A stretch of DNA of 64,000 nucleotides from JBCCQL01 sp039414355 (GTDB lineage: Bacteria > Planctomycetota > Planctomycetia > Pirellulales > Lacipirellulaceae): the NCBI GenBank assembly GCA_039414355.1, contig JBCDJN010000004.1, positions 1-64,000 of the forward strand, written 5' to 3'. The notes under the pieces are model-generated. The model worked only from the letters and a program-made list of their open reading frames with translations, was not told where the DNA came from and did no database searches. The number at the start of each line of letters is the position of its first letter. The stretch's first letter is position 1. Made by a program: the position numbers and the translations under genes. Of the stretch, positions 1 through 7,337 are shown one piece after another.

Positions 1-328
1 AGACAAGGCCCTCGGCTTGATCCTTGGGGATCACGCCATCGGCCACCGAGTCGGCCATCGCCTTGGCGACCGCCGCCTGGGCGGGGCCGAACATCTGCAC
101 CGCCTGCTTCATGCCCTTGATGGTGACCTTGGTGATCATCACCGTGGCCGGCTTGACCGCCAGGTTGGGCTCCAAGACCGCCAACAGGTTGTTGTGGCCT
201 TCGCTCTGGGTCGACAGGGCGTTGGCAAAGGCGATCCCGACCGGGCCGTCCTTGCTGCCGATCAAGAGGTCGATGTGAGCAATCTCGTTCCCTTCGCCAT
301 GAAGGGCTTCACCGATGTGCATCGACAT
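1..328 (-). CDS. fae: Formaldehyde-activating enzyme (Fae), 3' part outside the window
   Basis: Fae condenses formaldehyde with tetrahydromethanopterin in the cytoplasm, the first step of H4MPT-linked C1 oxidation, a pathway known from methylotrophs and planctomycetes. The reverse strand reads from ATG at 328 and stays open to the window edge. About 109 codons of a protein usually near 170 residues are present. The family signature IAHIDLLIGSKDGPVG is intact, with the presumed catalytic His at residue 18, followed by the family blocks KPATVMITKVT and MFGPAQAAVAKAMAD. A GGAG motif lies about 11 bases upstream of the ATG. The next gene is divergent, so the promoter should lie in 329-746. Identification is confident; the C-terminus and downstream neighbour are unseen. 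Confidence 0.92.
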   Translation of the reverse strand, partial: MSMHIGEALHGEGNEIAHIDLLIGSKDGPVGIAFANALSTQSEGHNNLLAVLEPNLAVKPATVMITKVTIKGMKQAVQMFGPAQAAVAKAMADSVADGVIPKDQAEGLV

Positions 329-746
329 GACAGAAAAAATTCTCCGAAAAGCGTGAACGCGTTCTCCGACCCCTCCCGCGGGGGGATTGGGCCGGCGGGC
401 CTTGCGGCCATGAGGGAAAGACGCCGCGCCGAGTCCGTGCCCAAGTGGGGAATGATCCGAGGCGGTCGGCGCGAGCATACCAGCGGCAGCCGCGTTAACA
501 AGGGCCCAGCCGGAGACGCGTGGTGTCGTTTGGTGGACAATTCCCCCGATGTTCGGCAGAATGATGAGTTGAGCGAGAGCCGTGCCGCGGGCGTTGTGCG
601 CTCGCCAACCATCCACTCCTCGCTCCTACCCTTTCCAAATGCACACTCCCGGCGCGCCGCCCGGAACCGGCTCGCCTCACTTGTTCATTCCAAGACCTTG
701 GCGGCTCGCGGAAGGTCTAGGCAAGAAACGACTTAGGAGACTGAGA
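329..746. other. Divergent intergenic region between fae and the DUF1559 gene
   Basis: These 418 bases separate two divergently transcribed genes and should hold both promoters. I see the ribosome-binding sites at each edge (GGAG for fae, AGGAG for the DUF1559 gene) but no convincing -35/-10 pair, RNA gene or repeat. Open frames crossing it lack family resemblance. Confidence 0.5.
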
Positions 747-1892
747 ATGAGGCGTCCTCTGCCAAAGACACCGGCCAATAAACAAGGCTTCACGCTGGTT
801 GAGCTGCTTGTGGTGATCGCCATCATCGGCACGCTCGTGGCGTTGCTGCTGCCGGCGGTGCAGTCGGCCCGCGAGTCGGCCCGGTCGAATACGTGCCGCA
901 ACAATATGCGGAACGTCGGCTTGGCGTTCCAACAGTACGACGCTTCGCTCCGAAAGCTCCCGGGTTACGTGAACGCGATTCAAAACCCCAATGGCAATCC
1001 TGACGAGGGCCGTCGCGCCAGTTGGGCAGTTATGCTCTTCCCGTACATCGAGCAGACGGCGTTATGGGACCAGTGGTCTCGTGAACTCCCCAACGCAACG
1101 ACGGCAACCGATTACGTCGAGGCGAATTGGAGGAGCATCCCCAATGAAGCCGGTAACACGCCTGAGCTCGAGATTCTTCTCTGCCCGAGCGACGTGCAAG
1201 AGACGCCGGGTGTGCCGAGCTTGTCTTTTGTCGTGAACGCCGGCCAAGCAATGGCGGACAGCACCCGCGCCGACAGCTCAACGCAAAACCTCGAGATGCT
1301 GGCCAACGGCGTCTTCTTCGACCTAGCGAAGAACCTTGCGATTCTCGAGTCGCCCGGTTCGACCGCTGACGGGCGTGAGGGCGCCCCGCGGATTCAGAGC
1401 TCGATTGACTACGTGCAAACCAACGACGGCACCAGCAACACACTGATGGTCAGCGAGAACATTCACGCCGCTCTGTGGGCTTACGACAGCCCGCCCTCCA
1501 ATCCAACTCAGGCGCTCGACCTCTCCCTGATTCAAGACCAAAAGCAAAACTTCGGCTTCGTCTGGCACAACACGGTGCCGGCGGACAGGCGGCCTGAGCT
1601 GCGGCTGATCAACGGCGCCAGGGAAGCGATCCTGCCGTTCAATTCCACCACGTCCGAGCTCGCGGCGCTCTCGCAAAACGAGGCGTTTGGTTACCCGAAC
1701 AGCAACCACCCGCAGGGCGTCAACGTCTGCTTTGTTGACAACCACGTGCTGTTCCTCGCTGAGAACATTGAGCAGCGTGTCTACGCTCAACTGATGACGT
1801 CCAACCGCAAGCGCTCAATGGCGCAGTTCAACGCCGGGCAGGGTTTGCAGTTTGATCGCGACCTTCCGCAACCCAGCGGCGAAGACTTCTAG
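747..1892 (+). CDS. DUF1559 domain protein with type IV pilin-like N-terminus
   Basis: A member of the very large planctomycetal DUF1559 family (SBP_bac_10), cell-surface pseudopilin-like proteins of unknown role. The 381-residue product begins with a short basic leader followed by the prepilin methylation motif GFTLVELLVV (residues 14-23), which continues into a hydrophobic helix. That motif is normally cut by prepilin peptidase and assembled into a pilus-like structure. The C-terminus has the family motif HPQGVNVCFVDNHVLFL, where DG is usual in place of DN. The ATG at 747 is chosen because AGGAG lies seven bases upstream and the pilin leader begins there; an upstream in-frame ATG would add 55 unlikely residues. 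It is monocistronic, followed by a strong terminator. Confidence 0.9.
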   Translation: MRRPLPKTPANKQGFTLVELLVVIAIIGTLVALLLPAVQSARESARSNTCRNNMRNVGLAFQQYDASLRKLPGYVNAIQNPNGNPDEGRRASWAVMLFPYIEQTALWDQWSRELPNATTATDYVEANWRSIPNEAGNTPELEILLCPSDVQETPGVPSLSFVVNAGQAMADSTRADSSTQNLEMLANGVFFDLAKNLAILESPGSTADGREGAPRIQSSIDYVQTNDGTSNTLMVSENIHAALWAYDSPPSNPTQALDLSLIQDQKQNFGFVWHNTVPADRRPELRLINGAREAILPFNSTTSELAALSQNEAFGYPNSNHPQGVNVCFVDNHVLFLAENIEQRVYAQLMTSNRKRSMAQFNAGQGLQFDRDLPQPSGEDF

Positions 1893-1927
1893 TTGCGAGC
1901 CGGCATCGGCGGCGCCCAAAGAATCAA

Positions 1928-1960
1928 CGAGCCCCGTGCCAAGGCACGGGGCTCGTTTTG
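1928..1960 (+). terminator. Intrinsic terminator after the DUF1559 gene
   Basis: A perfect 13-bp inverted repeat (1928-1940 against 1943-1955) with the centre AA is followed directly by TTTT. It lies 36 bases after the DUF1559 stop codon. The leftward EpsI-like gene ends at 1999, so the hairpin could also limit read-through from that side. Confidence 0.88.
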
Positions 1961-1998
1961 GTTGAGCCAGGTGTGAATCTGCCCTCAGTAAAGGCCGC

Positions 1999-2775
1999 TC
2001 ACCCCGGTTGCTGCACCGAGCCCTTGGCGTCGGAAAGGTGATCGCTAGCGGAGGCGGTTTCGGTCGCCTCAGGAGGCTTGGCATCGGACGCTCTGGCGAG
2101 CAGTCTGTCTAGCTCTGGCAGGAAGTCGTTAGCGAAGGCGATTGCCGGGCTGTCTTCGGCGTCTTCGCTCGGGCCAACCGCCGGGGCGGTGAAGTACATC
2201 TTGAACAGCGCCTTGGCGCCAGCGAAACGATAGCGGGCGTCGCTCACGTGGTGGCCGGGGGCTTCCCAGCGGACGTCTTCGCCCGGCCGGGGGCAGTGCC
2301 ACATCCAAAACACGCGCTGGTAGATCGCTTGGCCGCCGAAGTCCTTGAAGAAGATGTTGGTCCAGGTCTTGGCGGGTGGCAGGCCTTCGACCGCGATGGT
2401 GTGGTGCGTGTCGTTCGGCAACTGCGGCGCGAAGTTCGACTTCACCAAACACACATCCGGCGTGTGGCGGATGATGAGGTTAGAGTGACCGACAATCAGC
2501 CAGAGATCAACAACCTGCCCGGTCTCGCGGTTGGTGTACCGACGCGAAACCGGATCGCCCACGACGCCGGCGGTCTCACGAATGTTCTCGTCGACGTCCT
2601 GGTTCGTCTCACTGACCCAGGGGCCGAACTCGGTTGGGACTAGTTCCAGATACTGTGCGCAGGCAAGCGCTTTTGAGTTGATGCCCCCGCTCCAGCGGTT
2701 GGTGACCATCCCGTTGTAGACGGCCGCTCCCGAGAGCGCGACCGCAGACAAAACCAGCGGCAGGTAGCGGATCAT
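1999..2775 (-). CDS. Exosortase-associated EpsI-like (DUF3485) protein
   Basis: EpsI-type proteins accompany exosortases and polysaccharide export genes; their biochemical role is not settled. The 258-residue product has an N-terminal signal/anchor helix (MIRYLPLVLSAVALSGAAVY), then the family pattern of a tyrosine- and tryptophan-rich extracytoplasmic domain. It carries HTPDVCLV, matching the conserved H-x-P-x-x-C block, and WTNIFFKDFG. The C-terminal tail is low-complexity and acidic. ATG at 2775 puts the hydrophobic helix at the N-terminus; an in-frame TTG at 2865 would add 30 residues without a better RBS. It lies downstream of the secreted protein and export lipoprotein genes on the same strand, and the exosortase at 5673 diverges from this run. 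Confidence 0.75.
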   Translation of the reverse strand: MIRYLPLVLSAVALSGAAVYNGMVTNRWSGGINSKALACAQYLELVPTEFGPWVSETNQDVDENIRETAGVVGDPVSRRYTNRETGQVVDLWLIVGHSNLIIRHTPDVCLVKSNFAPQLPNDTHHTIAVEGLPPAKTWTNIFFKDFGGQAIYQRVFWMWHCPRPGEDVRWEAPGHHVSDARYRFAGAKALFKMYFTAPAVGPSEDAEDSPAIAFANDFLPELDRLLARASDAKPPEATETASASDHLSDAKGSVQQPG

Positions 2776-2892
2776 GGCGCCCGTGAGAATGTGGGTGCGT
2801 ACGGAGGGCGACCAACGCCAAAGGGTCGCCTTTTCAACCGTAGGCCCCGCAACACGGGTGGTCAAGCAGTTCCGCCCCGGCGGCCGGCGGGC

Positions 2893-3729
2893 TTACCGAA
2901 CCGTGGGCGACGCGTATGCCGGGGCGGCGGGCAAGGCGCCGAGCGGCGTCACGTATCCCGGCCCCTGGCTGTAGGCCGCGGCCTGGCGCACCCGCTGGCT
3001 TACGGCCTGAAGCTCGGCCGGCAGAGCTGGTGGCAGGTCCTGGTCCATCGCCTTGGCGGCCGCAGGCGCCGGTAGAGGCCTGGGCATGGCGACAGGCGTG
3101 CGGGCGATTGGTCGACGAATGGCCGGCGTGGGCTGCTTCATCGGCCGCGCCGAGAATCCGTCCAACAGACCTGGCCCGGCGCCGCCTGCCGGGGGCGGAT
3201 TGAAACCCGGGAACGCGGGGGGCGGATCGTCGTCGTCGTCGCCGGCCGGAGGCGCGCCAAGCTGGCGTGGCGGCGGCAGCGGTGGCAGCTCGTCACCGAC
3301 CGTCGGGCCTTCGGCCTCGGCAGACTCCGAGCCTTCGTCGTCTGCGGCCTCGTCGTCCGCGGCGGGAGGGGCTTCGCGATCCTCGTCCTGCGGCTTGATG
3401 ACCGGCGTGCTCGGAATCTCTACCTCGTCGATGGAGCGTGGCCCTTCCGGCAACGGATCGTCAAAGTCACCAGGCCAGCGGCCCCAGCTGCCTTGGTAGT
3501 GGCCCCACGTCTTCAATCGCGGGTAACACACCCCGTCCGCCGTGCAGGGGCCTGGGGTCGGACCGCCAATACAGCCGGCCGCTCCGTTCTGACAGCCTTG
3601 GCAATTGCCATAGGCGGACGACCCGGCGCAGTCGGCGCACCCCATGGACGATGCGACTTGAGCGTTGCAGGTCAGCGGCGCGGCAAGGGCCGCGGCCAAT
3701 ACGTAGGCGGCGTGGCGGCGGGCGTTCAT
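2893..3729 (-). CDS. Secreted proline- and acidic-rich protein of the exosortase cluster
   Basis: Not assigned to a named family. The 278-residue product starts with a signal peptide (MNARRHAAYVLAAALAAPLTCNA). A cysteine-rich stretch follows (about residues 28-68, with repeated CxxC spacing), then the aromatic block TWGHYQGSWGRWPGD, a block I associate with planctomycetal secreted proteins. The remainder is low-complexity: acidic (EDREAPPAADDEAADDE), proline-rich and then Ala/Pro-rich. GTG/ATG choices are resolved by AGAGGAA about nine bases before ATG 3729. It lies between the export lipoprotein and EpsI-like genes on the same strand, suggesting an envelope role in the same system. There is no catalytic motif. 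Confidence 0.72.
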   Translation of the reverse strand: MNARRHAAYVLAAALAAPLTCNAQVASSMGCADCAGSSAYGNCQGCQNGAAGCIGGPTPGPCTADGVCYPRLKTWGHYQGSWGRWPGDFDDPLPEGPRSIDEVEIPSTPVIKPQDEDREAPPAADDEAADDEGSESAEAEGPTVGDELPPLPPPRQLGAPPAGDDDDDPPPAFPGFNPPPAGGAGPGLLDGFSARPMKQPTPAIRRPIARTPVAMPRPLPAPAAAKAMDQDLPPALPAELQAVSQRVRQAAAYSQGPGYVTPLGALPAAPAYASPTVR

Positions 3730-3862
3730 GCTCTTCGTTCCTCTTTCAGGCGGGGCAGGTCCGATCCCCGTGGTGGTAGTCGCTTGATGTCGGCTAATGC
3801 CGCCGTGGGTTTGCCTTCGCTCCACCGGGCGGACCGCTCAGGCCACCCGGCGAAGGAGATCG

Positions 3863-4930
3863 CTAGTTGAGCTGGCCAAGTCCGAAGCGGTCGATCCGGT
3901 TGAGTGTGGCGACACCCAGCGAGGTGAAGCCGAGGAGCCTCTCGAACGGCTGCGTCAGGCTGCCGATGATCGAATCGAATCGCGTGAGCGGATCGACCTC
4001 GATGAACAGCCGGTCGCCGTCCATGAGCTGGTAGTTGGTGGCTGTCTGGGCGCCACGGGTGATGCCCACGTAGTCCACCGGCAGGATCTGCTCGCAGCCT
4101 ACGCCGTTGGGCGCCGGGCGGGCGATATAGATCTTGGTAGAGCTGATTTGGCTGATGCCGCCGATGGCCGAAAGGGCGTCCAGCACCGTTTCGTTGCCCG
4201 TAATCGGCAGGTCGGTAATGGTGTCGCCGAATCCGCCGCCTTCGGTGATGACGTAGTACTTCTTGGAGTTGTACGAGAAGACGTCCACCACTACTTCGGG
4301 GTCTTCCAGGTAGTAAGAGAGACGCTCTTCGATGGCTTGTTTCGCTTCCGGCAATGTCATGCCGGCCACGTGAACGGTCCCGTACGTCCCGAGGTTGACG
4401 CGTCCATCCAGCGCCACCAGCCGCTCGCCGGCGATCTGCTGGGCGCCGGCGGCGAAGGCGAGCGAGACGCTCACTTCCGGGTTTGTGAGGACCAGCTCCA
4501 GCTCTTCGCGAATGGCGTCCTGAGCCTGGTCAATTGTGAGCCCCACAACCTTCACCTTGCCGTAGACGGGGCCCAGGTCGACCATGCCCTCGGGGTCGAC
4601 CGAGTAGGCGTCTGCCAGCGGCTGGTCGGCGATTCCGCCTTCGAGGCGGATCAGCAGGCCGTCAAAGGGCTCGATCCGGTGGGGTGACTTGGGAACGATC
4701 TTCACCGCGTTGATCAGGAGGATATCCGGCGGCTCGATCACGTACCGCGGCATCGACACCATCTGCAGTTCGCGAGGAACCGGGCTGGTGGGCGGTGGGC
4801 CTTCGGGCGTGTGAGGCACGGGCGAGCGCTCGGCCACGCTCAGCGAGCTGCAGCCGGTGCTGAGGCCTAGGCATCCAAGCAGGAGCGTGGCGAGGGCGGT
4901 ACTGAGAGTGCGGCGTTGTGTCATAGCCAT
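3863..4930 (-). CDS. Polysaccharide export outer membrane lipoprotein (Wza-like)
   Basis: Wza/KpsD-type proteins form the outer-membrane channel for capsule or exopolysaccharide. The 355-residue product has a lipoprotein signal ending in LSTGC (Cys27). The Poly_export domain follows (YVIEPPDILLINAV, about residues 63-160, with the DPEGMVDLGPVYGKVKVVG block), then two SLBB-like segments (about 170-235 and 240-330). The C-terminal amphipathic tail fits the family. It lacks the extra C-terminal region of E. coli Wza but matches the usual length of the wider family. It starts the leftward run and pairs functionally with the Wzc-like protein at 7338. ATG 4930 is preceded by CAGG at about nine bases; ATG 4924 is possible. 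Confidence 0.9.
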   Translation of the reverse strand: MAMTQRRTLSTALATLLLGCLGLSTGCSSLSVAERSPVPHTPEGPPPTSPVPRELQMVSMPRYVIEPPDILLINAVKIVPKSPHRIEPFDGLLIRLEGGIADQPLADAYSVDPEGMVDLGPVYGKVKVVGLTIDQAQDAIREELELVLTNPEVSVSLAFAAGAQQIAGERLVALDGRVNLGTYGTVHVAGMTLPEAKQAIEERLSYYLEDPEVVVDVFSYNSKKYYVITEGGGFGDTITDLPITGNETVLDALSAIGGISQISSTKIYIARPAPNGVGCEQILPVDYVGITRGAQTATNYQLMDGDRLFIEVDPLTRFDSIIGSLTQPFERLLGFTSLGVATLNRIDRFGLGQLN

Positions 4931-5672
4931 CGTTCGCCTGCGGTTGCGTGCAGCAGCGGCACCGCCCGCGCAGTGGGACGGTGCGACCGCTTCATCCGGT
5001 ACAGTCGTACTAATCGGAACGACCGGACCCCTGACTTTGCCCGCACCGGCAAAAAAGAGGCCGCAATTTGCCTAACCGTGCTGTCGCGACGCCGAACTCG
5101 CCCCGTTGGTGCGGACCAGCGAACCCACACGGCCCCCGCCGCGTAGCCAAGCCATCGACGCGATAAGCTCAGCGCGACCGCTATCACCGGCCCGCCAGCG
5201 CCTCGTGACCGGGCGCCGGCGCCGGCCTGTAAGCAGTGTTCAAACCGGCAAATGACACTCGAAAACAAGGGGTTTTTGTGATCGCCGCAGTGGCGAGACG
5301 ATGATAGGAGACTGTTTGACAGAATTCCGGGGCACGCGTATTCTCGATTTCGTAGCAGGGGTTTTGTCACGGCTCCGCACGCGGCCAGTTTTCCGCGTGT
5401 GCGGCCAGCCCGAAGGACCATGCCGCAAGCATGAGCAGCGGGTTCGGATGGGCACTCTCGCAAGGACTGCGGACTGCTAACGCATCGCTTCGTCCCGCTA
5501 CCCCGCCGGCCCGCTGCTGGGCACACTTGGCTGGGCCCGCCTGAACTTGCCTCGCATTGCAGAGGGCAATCAGTGCGGCCGGGCTCGTTGTGCTGAGAAC
5601 CGCGGTGAAGCCCCCTCGTCGATGGCAACGCGATTCATCATCGCATGAGTTCTCACTACTGATCCGGGCGCC
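4931..5672. other. Long divergent intergenic region of the exosortase cluster
   Basis: These 742 bases lie between the divergent export-lipoprotein and exosortase genes. One good rightward promoter is visible (see 5316-5344), giving a leader of about 320 bases before the exosortase ATG. A leftward open frame spanning 4921-5628 has no family resemblance and an Arg/Ser/Cys-rich composition typical of a spurious frame. No known riboswitch or RNA gene is recognised in the leader. Confidence 0.5.
5316..5344 (+). promoter_or_regulatory. Candidate sigma-70-type promoter upstream of the exosortase gene
   Basis: TTGACA (5316-5321, a perfect -35 match) is followed after exactly 17 bases by TATTCT (5339-5344, four of six -10 matches). 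It points towards the exosortase gene, with transcription expected to begin near 5351. No competing coding sequence overlaps it. Confidence 0.55.
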
Positions 5673-7058
5673 ATGGCTGCGACGATAACCTCGATCCCAA
5701 CGACGAAGGCGAAAGCGACGCCCGCTACCAAGCCTGCGTACTTCAGCCTCGCCTCGAATCAGGGCGAGGGCCGCAATGCGCTGATCGCGTTGCTGGCGTC
5801 GCTGGTCGTTGCTATCGCCGCTTACTGGGAGGTGCTCACGCTCACGGCCGCCGAGTGGTCGCAGCCGCAGTATTCCCACGGGTGGATCATCCCGCTCATT
5901 GGACTCGGAGTGCTCTGGGCCCGACGCGAGCGCAAAGCGAGCATCCCCGATAGCGACCGCGAGATGCAGGACCTGCTGATGCGGGTCGCCGGTGCGATGG
6001 CCGCATTAATGGTGGTGGGGAAATCCACCCAATCGGCGTTGCTTTCCGGCGTTGGCTTGGGGGGTCTCTGCTTGAGCCTGCTTGCCGGCGGTCTGCTCGG
6101 CCAGCCGTTTGCGCCGGGTTGGCGACGCTCTGAGAGCAGCGGCGACGTTCCCCTATTGGCCATCACCGGCGTCTCGGCCGCCATCTTCGCTGTCGGCATG
6201 GCGAAGGGCTTTGGCCTGCCGATCCCCGGCCCTCACGCGGGCTACATCCAGGTGGCGGCTCTGGCGACTCTGATGCTTGGCAGTCTGGCTGTCTCGGGCC
6301 TTACCAAGCCCCCCACCAGGATGGGCATGGCCGAGGCCGTGTTTGCTGGCGTGATGGTGATGTGCTCGGTCGTTGGCTGGGTGTTCGCCGTGCAGGTGGA
6401 CATGGCCCCGCTATTCCGGTTTTCGTTCATCACGGTGATCTTCGGACTTTTCGCGATGGTTGGCGGACTGCGGTTAATCCGCTGGGCCGGAGCGCCGGTC
6501 GCATTCTGCCTCTTCATGTACCCGCTGCCGTCCATACTGGAGAACCGACTGCTGCCATGGCTGCAGGGGGTGGCTGTGGCTGGCGCCGAGTCGGCCTACC
6601 TGCTGATTGGCGTCAACGTGACGCGGGATGGCAACCGCCTTGAGGTGCAAGGCATCCCGATGGAGGTCATCGAGGCGTGCAGCGGGCTGAGCATGAGCAC
6701 CATCCTGGCCGCCATGGCTGTGGCCATGGTGATGGTGGTCAAGCGGCCGGTGTGGGACAAGCTGGTCATCCTGCTCTCCGCCCTGCCGATCGCGATCGTC
6801 GCCAACATCTTCCGAATCGTTATGACCGGCTTCATCTGGATCTTGGCGGACGTCCTGATCCCCATGGAGCCTGAGGCTGCCCAGAGCTTCCGTGACACCC
6901 TGCACGGCTACGCCGGCATTGTTCTGATGATGCCCTTCGCCCTCGGCCTGTATTGGTTGGAGCTAACGCTCCTTTCCATGCTGACCGTTGAGGAAGAGGG
7001 TATCGAGGCAAGCCAGCCCGCCGTGGTGAAGCCAGCGGAGGGCGCTGCAACCAGCTAA
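5673..7058 (+). CDS. Exosortase (membrane cysteine protease/transpeptidase)
   Basis: Exosortases are polytopic inner-membrane enzymes that cut PEP-CTERM tails and are thought to transfer the protein to surface polysaccharide or another acceptor. The 461-residue product carries the catalytic triad in family context: Cys336 in EACSGL, Arg381 in ANIFRI and His411 in LHGYAG. About ten hydrophobic segments are visible. The family entry motif YSHGWIIPLIGLGVLW (residues 67-82) is present. It is longer than usual (many are about 280-300) because of extra membrane helices at about residues 105-235 and a C-terminal cytoplasmic tail. Planctomycetes have their own exosortase subtypes, such as XrtU; I cannot assign the subtype. 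It is followed by the Wzc-like gene. Confidence 0.9.
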   Translation: MAATITSIPTTKAKATPATKPAYFSLASNQGEGRNALIALLASLVVAIAAYWEVLTLTAAEWSQPQYSHGWIIPLIGLGVLWARRERKASIPDSDREMQDLLMRVAGAMAALMVVGKSTQSALLSGVGLGGLCLSLLAGGLLGQPFAPGWRRSESSGDVPLLAITGVSAAIFAVGMAKGFGLPIPGPHAGYIQVAALATLMLGSLAVSGLTKPPTRMGMAEAVFAGVMVMCSVVGWVFAVQVDMAPLFRFSFITVIFGLFAMVGGLRLIRWAGAPVAFCLFMYPLPSILENRLLPWLQGVAVAGAESAYLLIGVNVTRDGNRLEVQGIPMEVIEACSGLSMSTILAAMAVAMVMVVKRPVWDKLVILLSALPIAIVANIFRIVMTGFIWILADVLIPMEPEAAQSFRDTLHGYAGIVLMMPFALGLYWLELTLLSMLTVEEEGIEASQPAVVKPAEGAATS

Positions 7059-7068
7059 TCGGCTGCCT

Positions 7069-7116
7069 GTTGCCACGCGGCAACACGAAGCCGGGCAGCG
7101 TTGCCACAAAGCAACG
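7069..7116. repeat. Two tandem GTTGCC hairpins after the exosortase gene
   Basis: GTTGCC-ACGC-GGCAAC (7069-7084) and CGTTGC-CACAAA-GCAACG (7099-7116) are two short hairpins sharing the GTTGCCAC half. They lie between the exosortase stop and the Wzc-like start, in a gap of 279 bases. Neither has a T-tract, so they are not classic terminators; they could stabilise or process the transcript. Confidence 0.5.
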
Positions 7117-7337
7117 GGCGGCGGCCGCGGGCAGCGGAAACCAAAACGATAAGTGAGCGTTTTCAGGGAAGAACCGCGATAGTGGAAGGCGGGCGGCAGT
7201 TCCGGCCCGGCGATTGCTTAAGCGGAACGCGGGGGGCAACAACCCCTCGGCGTCGCGCGGCCCGGCCGCGTGAGCAGTAGCTGCCAGCCGTTTGCTCGGC
7301 GCCGGCGATTGTTAGAAACCACGGAGACCAACGCGTC

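Noticed and set aside
262..612. Leftward open frame of 116 codons overlapping the fae start
   Set aside because: It overlaps fae in another frame on the same strand; fae is clearly conserved.
4921..5628. Leftward open frame of 235 codons between the export lipoprotein and exosortase genes
   Set aside because: Arg/Ser/Cys-rich composition, no motif, and it covers the divergent promoter region.
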